Shown here one piece after another: positions 16,011 through 24,384 of a stretch of 64,000 nt of DNA (its first letter is position 1; the number at the start of each line of letters is the position of its first letter). A program made the translations under genes and the position numbers. The stretch covers positions 496,001-560,000 of the forward strand of contig NZ_BMIQ01000002.1 of assembly GCF_014642635.1 (NCBI RefSeq). Direction: 5' to 3'. The notes under the pieces are model-generated. The model was not told the origin of the DNA, made no database searches, and worked only from the letters and a program-made list of their open reading frames with translations. The DNA comes from Aureimonas endophytica (GTDB lineage: Bacteria > Pseudomonadota > Alphaproteobacteria > Rhizobiales > Rhizobiaceae).

Positions 16011-17039
16011 GTGAAAGCCTCCGACAAGAAGCGCCTCAAGCGCGCCGATATCGAACTGACGCTCATCGGCATGGGCACCGCCCCGCTGGGCGGCCTCTAC
16101 GCCCCCGTCGCCACCGCCGACGCCAAGGCCGCCATCGCGGCGGCCTGGGATGCCGGAATCCGCTATTTCGACATGGCCCCGATGTACGGCCTCGGCCGCT
16201 GCGAGCATCTGTCGGGCGAGTTCCTGCGGGAGCAGGACCCCGATGCCTTCCACATCTCCACCAAGGTCGGGCGGCTGATGACCTTCGAGCGGCCGGGCCG
16301 CACCCTGCCGCCGGAACCGCCGAAGAACGAGTTCGATTCCGGCTGGCACAACGGCCTGCCGTTCCGCGAGCTCTTCGACTATTCCTATGACGCGATCCTG
16401 CGCTCCTACGACGATTCGCGCCAGCGCACCGGCCTCGGACGCCTCGACATCCTCTTCGTCCACGATATCGGCCGCGTCACCCATGGCGCGCTGCACGACC
16501 ATCATTGGGGCGCCCTCACCAAGGGCGGCGGCTTCCGCGCGCTGGAGGAGCTGAAGGCGTCCGGGCTGATCGCCGGCTTCGGCCTCGGCGTCAACGAATG
16601 GCAGGTGATCAGCGACGCGATGGAGGAGACCGATCTCGACTGCTGTCTCCTGGCCGGGCGCTACACGCTGCTCGACGGCGACGCGGCCGAGACCTTCCTG
16701 CCGAAGGCGCTGGCCCGCGACGTCGATCTCGTCATCGGCGGCGTGTTCAATTCGGGCATCCTCGCCTCCACCTCCGGCCGCCGCAAGTTCAACTATGTCG
16801 ACGCGCCGGAGGCGATCGTCGCCAAGGTCGAGAAGCTGGAAGAGGTCTGCCGCCGCTTCGACGTGCCGCTGCCCGCCGCCGCGATCCAGTATCCGATGCG
16901 CCATCCGGCCTCGACCTGCGTGGTGATCGGCGCGAAGACCGCCGCCCAGGTGAACGGCAATGTCGCCTGGTTCGAGCAGGCGATCCCCGACGAACTCTGG
17001 CGGACGCTCGAGGCCGAAGGCCTCATCCCGCCGCTCTGA
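16011..17039 (+). CDS. Aldo/keto reductase, probable aldose 1-dehydrogenase (L-fucose / D-threo-aldose type)
   Basis: A 342-residue aldo/keto reductase with the catalytic tetrad D54 (YFDMAP), Y59, K85 (STKVGR) and H151 (FVHDIGR). The sequence style (GTAPLGGLY, YGLGRCEHLSGEFL) matches the D-threo-aldose 1-dehydrogenase/L-fucose dehydrogenase group, which oxidises C1 of aldoses to lactones with NAD(P). The start is GTG at 16011 with GAGGAAG six bases upstream; no in-frame ATG fits. It is followed immediately by a FucU-type mutarotase and a lactonase-type amidohydrolase, the expected flanking steps. Confidence 0.85.
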   Translation: MKASDKKRLKRADIELTLIGMGTAPLGGLYAPVATADAKAAIAAAWDAGIRYFDMAPMYGLGRCEHLSGEFLREQDPDAFHISTKVGRLMTFERPGRTLPPEPPKNEFDSGWHNGLPFRELFDYSYDAILRSYDDSRQRTGLGRLDILFVHDIGRVTHGALHDHHWGALTKGGGFRALEELKASGLIAGFGLGVNEWQVISDAMEETDLDCCLLAGRYTLLDGDAAETFLPKALARDVDLVIGGVFNSGILASTSGRRKFNYVDAPEAIVAKVEKLEEVCRRFDVPLPAAAIQYPMRHPASTCVVIGAKTAAQVNGNVAWFEQAIPDELWRTLEAEGLIPPL

Positions 17040-17061
17040 AAACCCTCAAGACGAGACGCCC

Positions 17062-17484
17062 ATGCTGAAATCGATCCATCCGCTCCTCAACGGCCAGCTC
17101 CTGGCGCTGCTCGACGACATGGGCCATGGCAACGAGATCGTCATCGCCGACGCCAATTTCGGCGCGGCGAACGTGGCGAGGCGTCTCGTCGACCTGCCGG
17201 GCGCCAGCGCCACGGATCTCGTCGACGCCATCCTCTCGGTCCTTCCGCTCGACGATTTCGTCGCCGAGCCGATGGCCGTGATGGTGGCGCCGCCGGAAAC
17301 GCGCCCGATCTACGACGCCTTCCAGGCGAGCGCCGACAGGGCGGAGGGCCGCGCGATCGGCATCGCCGAGATCGAGCCGGGCGATTTCGTCGCCCGCTCG
17401 CGCGAGGCCTATGCGGTGATCGCCAGCGGCGAGCGCCGGCTCTACGGCAACGTGATCCTGCGCAAGGGCGTGATCCGGCCATAA
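17062..17484 (+). CDS. fucU: FucU/RbsD-family sugar mutarotase
   Basis: A 140-residue FucU/RbsD protein, which interconverts alpha and beta anomers of fucose or ribose in the cytoplasm. The family signature is clear: HPLLNGQLLALL (6-17), DMGHGNEIVIAD with catalytic H22 (19-30), and the C-terminal YGNVILRKGV that closes the active site. Its length is normal. It starts 22 bp after the aldo/keto reductase. Supplying the right anomer to an aldose 1-dehydrogenase is the obvious role here. The 'fucU' call rests on similarity plus context; RbsD-type specificity is not excluded. Confidence 0.85.
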   Translation: MLKSIHPLLNGQLLALLDDMGHGNEIVIADANFGAANVARRLVDLPGASATDLVDAILSVLPLDDFVAEPMAVMVAPPETRPIYDAFQASADRAEGRAIGIAEIEPGDFVARSREAYAVIASGERRLYGNVILRKGVIRP

Positions 17485-17509
17485 GGCCCGGACGCGGGGA
17501 GGGGACGCC

Positions 17510-18346
17510 ATGATGATCGACGCCCATCAGCACTTCTGGAAGATTGCGCGCGGCGACTATGGCTGGATGGGCGAGCATGTCGCCCCGCTCCTGCGCGATT
17601 TCCTGCCGGACGATCTCCGCCCGCTGCTCGCCCGCTCGGGCATCGCCCGGACGATCCTCGTCCAGGCGGCGGAAACGGAGGCCGAGACGGAATTCCTCCT
17701 CGAACGCGCCGAGGCGACGGACTTCATCGCCGGCGTCGTCGGCTGGCTCGACATGGACGACGACGCCTTTCCGGACCGCTTGGCGCGGTTTCGCGAGAAT
17801 CCCTGGTTCGTCGGCCTCCGGCCGATGCTCCAGGGCCTGCCGGAGGACGACTATATCCTGCGCCCGCGCGTGCTGAAGCATCTCGGCCTCGTGGCGGAGG
17901 CGGGGCTGCCCTTCGACATCCTCACCTTCACCCGCCACCTGCCGCATGTCCTGCGGGCGCTGGAGGCGGTGCCGGGGCTTCGCGCGGTGGTCGATCATCT
18001 CTCGAAGCCCGAGATCGCGGCGGGCGGGCTCGACCCCTGGCGCGAGCATGTCGCGGCGGTCGCGCGCTTCCCGAACGTCTCCTGCAAGATCTCCGGCATG
18101 GTGACGGAAGCCTCGGCAGACTGGGTGCTGGAGGATCTCCGCCCCTATGTCGACCATGTGGTCGAATGTTTCGGCGAGGACCGCCTGATGTTCGGCAGCG
18201 ACTGGCCGGTGGCGACGCTCGCCGCCTCCTATGCCGAGGTCTGCAACGCCGCTCATGTCCTGCTCGGCCGGCATTTCGGTCCGGCCGGGATGGCGAAGGT
18301 CTTCGGCGGCAACGCGGCGCGCTTCTACGGGGTCGAAGGGCGCTAG
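17510..18346 (+). CDS. Amidohydrolase-family sugar lactonase (L-fuconolactonase type)
   Basis: A 278-residue TIM-barrel amidohydrolase of the COG3618 group, which includes L-fuconolactone and L-rhamnonolactone hydrolases. The metal motif DAHQHFW is at 4-10 (H6, H8), an HLSKPE segment lies mid-protein, and the C-terminal catalytic aspartate is in MFGSDWPV (D231). A GGGGAGGGG ribosome binding site precedes the ATG. As the last gene of the rightward operon, after the aldose dehydrogenase and mutarotase, it would open the lactone to the aldonate. The UxaA-type dehydratase of the leftward operon could then dehydrate that aldonate. Confidence 0.87.
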   Translation: MMIDAHQHFWKIARGDYGWMGEHVAPLLRDFLPDDLRPLLARSGIARTILVQAAETEAETEFLLERAEATDFIAGVVGWLDMDDDAFPDRLARFRENPWFVGLRPMLQGLPEDDYILRPRVLKHLGLVAEAGLPFDILTFTRHLPHVLRALEAVPGLRAVVDHLSKPEIAAGGLDPWREHVAAVARFPNVSCKISGMVTEASADWVLEDLRPYVDHVVECFGEDRLMFGSDWPVATLAASYAEVCNAAHVLLGRHFGPAGMAKVFGGNAARFYGVEGR

Positions 18347-18573
18347 CGCCGCCGCCCCGCCGCGCCGCCCGCCGCCGCACGGTATAAACCGCGTCGTTAC
18401 GACCACTTGCCTCGCAATGCCGGGCTTGCCGGGAGGTCTTCGAAGACGGCGAAACACCGGAGGGGGCGTGGTCACTGACCATATGCCGAATACTATTTGA
18501 ATCAATGTATACCGGTTTGTAAGACCTCAAGCACATTCTGACGCCGTTGTTCGAGGAACGGGGTTCGGCAGAA

Positions 18574-19395
18574 ATGGTGCGGGGAAATATCGAGCTCGCC
18601 ACCACCGAGGCGATTCAGGGCTGGATCTTCACGGAAGACGGCAAGGTGCGGAACCGGACCGTGCTCGCCTTCAAGGGTGATCTCTGCGTCGGCGCCGGCA
18701 AGGTCGATTCCTTCCGGCCGGATCTCGCCGATGCCGGCATGGGCGACGGCTATCTCGGCTTCTCCTTTCCGATCTCGGTCGCGCCCGGCGAGGCCGGCGC
18801 CGTGGTCGTCAAGCTGGAAGGCAGCGACGCGATCCTCCTTCAGCACGGCGCCTTCGTCACCACCGGCGCGACGCCGGTCGAGGGGCTCGACCGCGCCACG
18901 GTGCGCCGCCGTCTGGCGGAACTGAAATGGGCGCTGAAGCACGGCCGCATCGCCCAGGCCGATTTCGACTATCTGCGCATTCTCTGGTCGCTCGGCGTCT
19001 ACGAGCGCGGTCTCGTGCGGCGCAATGCCGGCGAGGAGGCGATCGTCACCGACAAGCCGGCCGCGGCGGCGGCGGCGCTCCTCGAATCCTATGTCGAGAT
19101 GGATACGGAGATCGAGGCGATCCGCGTCGAGAGCGCCGAGGCCTTTTCGGCCGAGCTCGCCGAGCTCGCCGTCGGCGAGGTGCCGGTGGCCGCCGTCCAT
19201 GCCGGTCACCGTGCGGTGCTGCGCGTCCTCGAAGGCTCGCATGTCGCCGATGCCTCGGGGCGCGGCGCGCCCTTCGTGGACTATCCGCTGTCGGCCGCCA
19301 ATCTCGTGATGCTCGACGCGCGCGCCACGGTGGAGCTCGTGCTGCCCGAAGGCGGCGCGGTGGACATCTTCGTCGCCCGGCCGGCCCAGTCCTGA
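18574..19395 (+). CDS. Uncharacterised 'GW'-domain protein, first gene of the surface polymer cluster
   Basis: I do not recognise a characterised family. The 273-residue protein has an N-terminal module (about 1-70) with the pattern RGxIE...xxGWIF...P...FRPDLADAGMGDGYLGFSFP. The module is shared with the genes at 22821 and, more distantly, 19457. A charged helical middle follows, then a beta-rich C-terminus (VLRVLEGSH...LVMLD) that may be cupin-like. No signal peptide or membrane segment is seen. I prefer the ATG at 18574; a TTG at 18547 is also open and follows no better ribosome site. It heads a long co-directional cluster and is probably cytoplasmic. Confidence 0.75.
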   Translation: MVRGNIELATTEAIQGWIFTEDGKVRNRTVLAFKGDLCVGAGKVDSFRPDLADAGMGDGYLGFSFPISVAPGEAGAVVVKLEGSDAILLQHGAFVTTGATPVEGLDRATVRRRLAELKWALKHGRIAQADFDYLRILWSLGVYERGLVRRNAGEEAIVTDKPAAAAAALLESYVEMDTEIEAIRVESAEAFSAELAELAVGEVPVAAVHAGHRAVLRVLEGSHVADASGRGAPFVDYPLSAANLVMLDARATVELVLPEGGAVDIFVARPAQS

Positions 19396-19456
19396 GCCGA
19401 TCCGCTTCGTTCAAGGGTTCCCGCCGCCCGGCCTGCCCGAAGGCTGACGCAACGCC

Positions 19457-21535
19457 ATGTCGCATTCCGCAAGCCCTTCCGATCGTCCTCGTGCCGTGCC
19501 GGGCCTGTCCTGGCGCGGCCTGGTGGAGCGCTTCGACCCGCTCGCTGGCATCGAGGGCTGGGCGCTGGCGGAACACGCGCCGGACGCGCCGGTCGAGCTG
19601 GAACTGACGGTCGGCGGCGACGCCTTCGCGCTGGCCGCGACCTATCCCGATTTCGCCGAGTTCGACGGCCGGCCCGCCGGGCTCGGCCTGCCGGGCTTCC
19701 GCTTTCCGCCCGAGATCTTCACCCGCCTCGCCAAGCTTTCGGCGCGACGCCGGTCGCTGCCGGTCGCGATCCGCGTCGCCGGCACCGATGCCGTGCTCGC
19801 CACCGCCACGGGCCGGCTTCCGAGCGTCGGCGAGCTGGCATCCGCCTGGCGCCGGGCGCTGCTCGGCGCCGCCGCCGCGCCCGAGCCGAGGATCACCAAG
19901 GGCGACCGGCTCCTGGCGCGTCTCGCCGCCTTCCGCGCCGAGGCGGAGGCGACGGCGCTGCTCCCGCTCCGCCCCTTTTCCGACAACGAGATCGGCCAGA
20001 TCGAGGCCCTGCATCTCGCCGGCGAGGGCCAGGTCTGGTTCGTCGGCTGGATGAAGCGCGGCGCCGAGCCGGAATTCCCGGCCGTCATCCTCGACCGCCA
20101 GAAATATCCGGCCGGCATCGCGATCCTGCAATACGAGCGCGCCGACCTGCCGGCGAGCGCCATCGGCGTGATCGGTCTGATGGAGACCGGCTGGGCGCCG
20201 CCGCCCGCCGCCAGGGACGGCTTCGTCTATGTCGGGCGCCAGGGGCAGTACCATCTGCGCTACGGTGCCCAGACCAAGCTCCTGCGCGCCGAGGCGCTGC
20301 ATGCCGCCTTCGCGCAGGTGCAGCCCGTCGCGCTGGGACCCGTCGCCGAGGCGCTCGGCCAGCTCGTCGGCGCCGGCTCGAACTGGCTGCCCGGCAATGC
20401 GGCGGCGGCGGGCATGGTGGCCGAGGGCGGCATCGACCGTCTCCTGATGCTGCCGGGCTTCGGCTGTCTCGCGGAAGGCTGGGCGGTCAGCCCCGCCAAG
20501 CGGATCGAGACCTTCCATCTGAAGCTCGGCGACTGCGCCATGATCGCCGACGAGGCCTCCACCGCCTTCCGGCCCCGGCCGGATCTCCAGCCGGTCTTCG
20601 GCGCGGCCTCCGTCACGGCGCGGGCCGGCTTCGTCGCGGCCCTGCGCGGCGCGCTGCCGGCCAATGCGACGGGCGCGCCGCTCCTGCGCATCGTGCATGA
20701 CGACGGCTCGATGGCGGTGCAGCGCGTCGAGCCGAAAGCCCTGCGGCGGCTCGACCTTCTCGCCGATGGCGAGGAGGTGCTGCGCCTGTTTCCGGCGCTG
20801 CGCCACGAGCCCTTCTATCCGGCCTTTCTCGACGCCGCGCGCCGGCGGATCGACGAGCGCACGCGCGAGCCGGCACCGCTCTTCCAGCCGGCGCCGGCGC
20901 TTCGCGTCCTGGTGCTGCGCCTGCCCGGCGAGCCGGCCAATCTGCGCCTCGCCTTCGACCAGCTGGCGCGCCGCCTGCCATCGGCCCCGGCCGGCACAGG
21001 CGTCGCCCTCGTCGCCGACCAGGGGCCGGGTCGCGGCGAGGCGAAGCTGCTCTTCCGCGAATTGCAGGACGCCGTCGCCGCGCCGCTGTCGCTTTTCGGC
21101 ACCAGCCACGAGGAAGACATTCTCGGCGAGCTGCCCTTCATCCTCGAAGCGCTCGGCGCCGAGCGCTTCGTCCATGTCGGCCGGGGCCTCGTCCCGACCG
21201 GGGAGGGCTGGGACGGGGCCATGGCGAGCCTTACGCGGCGCGGCCACGGGCTCGACCGCTTCGAGATCGTCGACGATACCGGCCGCCCGGATCGCGTCGA
21301 CGGCGCGCTCTCCTCCGTCTGCTTCGGCTGGAGCACGGTCGGCTTTCTCGGCTGGAGCCGCAGGGCGCCCCGCTTCCTGCGCGGCGCCTATCGCTTTGGC
21401 GGGTTGCCGCGCCCGGCGCCCGGCGACCGGGTGATCGGGACGGCGGCGATCCGGCTGGAGCGGCCGCGCCCGGCGCGCCTCGCCGACATGATCGACGAGG
21501 ATCTGATGCGGATGTCCGGGGAGGGCGGGCTATGA
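19457..21535 (+). CDS. Large uncharacterised protein with a divergent N-terminal GW-like domain
   Basis: A 692-residue protein without a family I can name. Residues about 20-85 (LVERFDPLAGIEGWALAE ... GLGLPGFRFP) follow the GW-module pattern of the two smaller cluster proteins. The rest is a mixed alpha/beta body with no GT-A DxD motif, no Rossmann G-rich loop and no membrane segment that I can see. Its C-terminus overlaps the next glycosyltransferase start by 4 bp (ATGA), so the two are coupled. A role in assembling or decorating a surface polymer is inferred from the neighbours only. Confidence 0.75.
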   Translation: MSHSASPSDRPRAVPGLSWRGLVERFDPLAGIEGWALAEHAPDAPVELELTVGGDAFALAATYPDFAEFDGRPAGLGLPGFRFPPEIFTRLAKLSARRRSLPVAIRVAGTDAVLATATGRLPSVGELASAWRRALLGAAAAPEPRITKGDRLLARLAAFRAEAEATALLPLRPFSDNEIGQIEALHLAGEGQVWFVGWMKRGAEPEFPAVILDRQKYPAGIAILQYERADLPASAIGVIGLMETGWAPPPAARDGFVYVGRQGQYHLRYGAQTKLLRAEALHAAFAQVQPVALGPVAEALGQLVGAGSNWLPGNAAAAGMVAEGGIDRLLMLPGFGCLAEGWAVSPAKRIETFHLKLGDCAMIADEASTAFRPRPDLQPVFGAASVTARAGFVAALRGALPANATGAPLLRIVHDDGSMAVQRVEPKALRRLDLLADGEEVLRLFPALRHEPFYPAFLDAARRRIDERTREPAPLFQPAPALRVLVLRLPGEPANLRLAFDQLARRLPSAPAGTGVALVADQGPGRGEAKLLFRELQDAVAAPLSLFGTSHEEDILGELPFILEALGAERFVHVGRGLVPTGEGWDGAMASLTRRGHGLDRFEIVDDTGRPDRVDGALSSVCFGWSTVGFLGWSRRAPRFLRGAYRFGGLPRPAPGDRVIGTAAIRLERPRPARLADMIDEDLMRMSGEGGL

Positions 21536-22824
21536 GGATCGACCCCGTTCCGCGCTTCGGCCGCGCCCGCCGTCTCCTGCCGGAGCGGATCGCCATCGTC
21601 TCCCATTCCCATCCCTCGCTGTCGAAGGGCGGCGCGGAGATCGCCGCCTATTCGCTGTTCCGGGGCCTGCGTCAGATCGGCATCGACGCGATCTATATCG
21701 GCGCATGCAATCTCGCCGATCGCGGCAGGCTCGCCTTCGCCGACGAGTTCGAATTCGCCGTCTTCTACGAGGGCGAGCGCTACGACCATTTCTACCATGT
21801 CGCGCCGCGCGGCGTGGAAGCGCAGCTCGTCCGCCTCCTGACCGAGGAGCGGATCGGCCTCGTCAACTTCCATCACTTCTTCAATCTGGGGCTCAACGCG
21901 CTGCGCGCCGCCAAGGCGCTGCCCGGCATCGCCGCTTTCCTCACGATCCACGAATTCCTGGCGATCTGCCAGAACCACGGGCAGATGATCACCAAGGGTG
22001 CAGAACTCCTCTGCGAGCGGGCGACGAACGAGGCCTGCGGCACCTGCTTTCCCGAAGTGCCGCGCACCCGCTTCGCCATGCGCAAGGAAACGATGCTCGA
22101 CGCGTTCGGCGACTTTTCCGGCTTCGTCTCGCCGAGCCGGTTCCTGGCCGAGCGCTTCCTCGACTGGGGCCTGCCGCCCGAGCGCATGACGGTGATCGAG
22201 AACGGCCTCCTCAACCTGCCGGAGCACCATCGGCCGGAAAAGGCGGGCGATACCTGGACCTTCGGTTTCTTCGGCCAGATCAACCCGTTCAAGGGCGTCG
22301 ACCTGCTTCTCGACGCCGCCGAGATCGTGGCGCGCGACAAGGAGCTTTCGGCGCGGCTGCGCATCCGCATCCACGGCAATCTGATCGGCCAGTCGGCGGC
22401 CTTCACCGAGCGCTTCGAGGCGGCGGTGAAGGCGCATCCCTTCCTGTCCTATGCCGGAGCCTACAACAACGCCTCGGTGCACCGGCTGATGGGCGAGTGC
22501 GACTATGTGCTGATCCCTTCCAAATGGTGGGAGAATTCGCCGGTCGTGATCCAGGAGGCCTATTCGGTCGGCGCGCCGGTGATCTGCACCGGCATCGGCG
22601 GTATGGCGGAAAAGGTGCGCGACGGCGTGTCGGGCCTGCATTTCCGGCTCGGCGATGCCGGCGATCTCGTCCGCGCGATGCGTCTCGCCGCCGATCCGCG
22701 CAATGCCGCGACGCTGAAGGCCGGCATTCCGCCGGCGCCGTCCTCGGCCGCCATGGCGGAGCGCTATCTCGCCTTCTTCGCCGCGATGCTCGCCGCCCGC
22801 GCCGCGCCGGCCATGCCCGCATGA
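21532..22824 (+). CDS. GT4-family glycosyltransferase
   Basis: A 430-residue GT-B fold glycosyltransferase. It shows the N-terminal acceptor-domain motif SLSKGGAEIAAYSL and, in the C-terminal donor domain, FFGQINPFKGVD and ENSPVVIQEAYSVGAPV, the E-x7-E region typical of GT4 retaining enzymes that use nucleotide sugars. A cysteine insert (LCERATNEACGTCFPE) in the first domain also occurs in the cluster's GT at 31719. The start overlaps the preceding stop by 4 bp, and the end overlaps the next gene by 4 bp. It probably acts at the cytoplasmic membrane face, adding a sugar to the cluster's polymer or glycoprotein. Confidence 0.9.
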   Translation: MRIDPVPRFGRARRLLPERIAIVSHSHPSLSKGGAEIAAYSLFRGLRQIGIDAIYIGACNLADRGRLAFADEFEFAVFYEGERYDHFYHVAPRGVEAQLVRLLTEERIGLVNFHHFFNLGLNALRAAKALPGIAAFLTIHEFLAICQNHGQMITKGAELLCERATNEACGTCFPEVPRTRFAMRKETMLDAFGDFSGFVSPSRFLAERFLDWGLPPERMTVIENGLLNLPEHHRPEKAGDTWTFGFFGQINPFKGVDLLLDAAEIVARDKELSARLRIRIHGNLIGQSAAFTERFEAAVKAHPFLSYAGAYNNASVHRLMGECDYVLIPSKWWENSPVVIQEAYSVGAPVICTGIGGMAEKVRDGVSGLHFRLGDAGDLVRAMRLAADPRNAATLKAGIPPAPSSAAMAERYLAFFAAMLAARAAPAMPA

Positions 22825-23648
22825 TCCGGGGCCATATCGACTTCGTCTCGCGCAGCCGCGTCGAGGGCTGGATCGCCTGCCCGCGCCTGCCGCTGACCGG
22901 GGCGCGCGTCCTCGCCTTCGTCGACGAGACCTGCATCGGCGGCGGCACGGTCAATCTCTTCCGCCAGGACCTTCTCGATGCCGGTTTCGGGGACGGCGTC
23001 GTCGGCTTCGGCTTTCCGATCGCGCCCGAGCCCTGGCACGACACCCGCGTCCTCGACGTGCGGCTGGAAGGCGGCAGCACGATCCTGAAGCAATCGCGCG
23101 CCTGCCTGGTGCCGCGCGAGGCGGTGGGCGAGGATCGCCGGCGCCAGGGGCGCGACCCGGCCTCGCTCGCCTGGATGCTGGCGCGCGGCTGGCTGAGCCA
23201 GGCGCATTTCGACGCCTTGCGCGTTCTCGGCGAATTCGGCGTCCACAGCCAGGCGCTCGCCTTCCGCTCGCCCCCCGATCAGGTGACGGCGCGCTGCGAC
23301 GAGGCGGCGCTCGCCGCCGCCGATCTCGTGGAGATGCACATGCTCCAGCCGGCCGAGCTGGAGATCCGCGACACGCTGACGCCCGGCGATCTCTCCGGCA
23401 TCCGCCGCGAATTGCGCAACGCCTTTCCGCATGTGCCGCCGGTGATCGGCCTCTGGGCGGCGCGGGAGCATGTGATCGACGTCGTGGAAGGCGCGCACCG
23501 GCCGGGCGCCCAGGCGCTCGCCGGGGGCGGCGTCGAATATGTGTTCGGCGGCCGGCATCTGATGATGCTCGATCTCGACGGCGACTTCTCCTTCGCGCGC
23601 GACGGCGAGGCCGGAGGCTTCTCCGCCTTCGTGCCCTGCCGGCCCTGA
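22821..23648 (+). CDS. Uncharacterised 'GW'-domain protein, paralogue of the gene at 18574
   Basis: A 275-residue protein whose N-terminus aligns with the cluster's first gene: RGHID...VEGWIACP...FRQDLLDAGFGDGVVGFGFP. Both also share the C-terminal stretch VVEGAH...HLMMLD. Total length is nearly equal, so the two are clear paralogues. It starts in an ATGA overlap with the glycosyltransferase and ends 1 bp before the SapC-like gene. No signal peptide, membrane helix or catalytic motif is recognisable. A structural or scaffold role in the surface polymer pathway is only a guess. Confidence 0.75.
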   Translation: MIRGHIDFVSRSRVEGWIACPRLPLTGARVLAFVDETCIGGGTVNLFRQDLLDAGFGDGVVGFGFPIAPEPWHDTRVLDVRLEGGSTILKQSRACLVPREAVGEDRRRQGRDPASLAWMLARGWLSQAHFDALRVLGEFGVHSQALAFRSPPDQVTARCDEAALAAADLVEMHMLQPAELEIRDTLTPGDLSGIRRELRNAFPHVPPVIGLWAAREHVIDVVEGAHRPGAQALAGGGVEYVFGGRHLMMLDLDGDFSFARDGEAGGFSAFVPCRP

Positions 23649-23649
23649 C

Positions 23650-24384
23650 ATGCTGTGCGAGAACCCCCAGCCGCTCGCCGGCGCGCTGATGGCGACGCGC
23701 ATCTATTCGCCCTTCGCCTATCCGATGCCGCGCCGCGAGCGCGTCGTGCCGGCGGTGGCGGTGGAAGCCGAGCGGCTGGCCGGCGCCTTTCCGCTCGTCT
23801 GGCGGCGCGGCACCAACGGCGCCGAGCTCGTCGTGCTGCGCAGCCTTTTGGAGGACGGGTCGGGCTTTCCGCCGGAAGCGGAGCGGGCGCTTGCCCTCCT
23901 GCCGCTTCTCCTCCAGGCCTATCCCTTCGTGCTGCCAGCCCATGTCCCCTTGGCGGAGAGGGACAATCCGCGCCTCTTCGACGCGGCGATCCCCGACGCG
24001 CCGACCGATGCGGGCGCGGCGATCGCCGGGCCGGACGGGCGCCTGTCGCGCGGCGCCGAACTGCGGCTGCGGGCGCTCGCGATCTTCGAGCGCGACTTCG
24101 CCGCGACAATCGGCATCGGCCGCGCCCTGGAAGAGGAGAAGCTGCTGGAGCCCTGGCCGCTCGACTTCGATCTCGGTCATGGGAGGCGCGCCCGCGTCGA
24201 CGATCTCCTGGTGGTGGCGCCGAAGGCCTTCGAAGGGCCGCGCCTCGCCGCGCTTCTGTCGCGCTTCGGCGCGCCGGCGGCGCGGCTGCTCGGGCTGCAC
24301 CGCCTGTCGCTGTTCCGGGCGGGAGCCCTGCTCGGCGCGGCGCGCGGCGCGACGGCCGCGATGCGCGCGGGCGCGCGGCCATGA
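23650..24384 (+). CDS. SapC-like protein, first of a tandem pair
   Basis: A 244-residue protein with the features of the SapC family (named from the Campylobacter fetus S-layer locus): an N-terminal strand region, a central LLLQAYPFVLPAHVPLAER resembling the family's RxYPFxL core, and a downstream RLFDA. The biochemical role of SapC proteins is not established. Similarity is weaker than for the next gene, which is a clearer family member. It begins 1 bp after the GW-protein stop and overlaps the second SapC-like gene by 4 bp. Two adjacent paralogues may form a heteromer. Confidence 0.65.
   Translation: MLCENPQPLAGALMATRIYSPFAYPMPRRERVVPAVAVEAERLAGAFPLVWRRGTNGAELVVLRSLLEDGSGFPPEAERALALLPLLLQAYPFVLPAHVPLAERDNPRLFDAAIPDAPTDAGAAIAGPDGRLSRGAELRLRALAIFERDFAATIGIGRALEEEKLLEPWPLDFDLGHGRRARVDDLLVVAPKAFEGPRLAALLSRFGAPAARLLGLHRLSLFRAGALLGAARGATAAMRAGARP

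Noticed and set aside
18497-18525. Possible promoter TTGAAT-N17-TAAGAC before the surface polymer cluster
   Set aside because: The -10 match is too weak and the region has no other supporting signal, so it is not reported as a feature.
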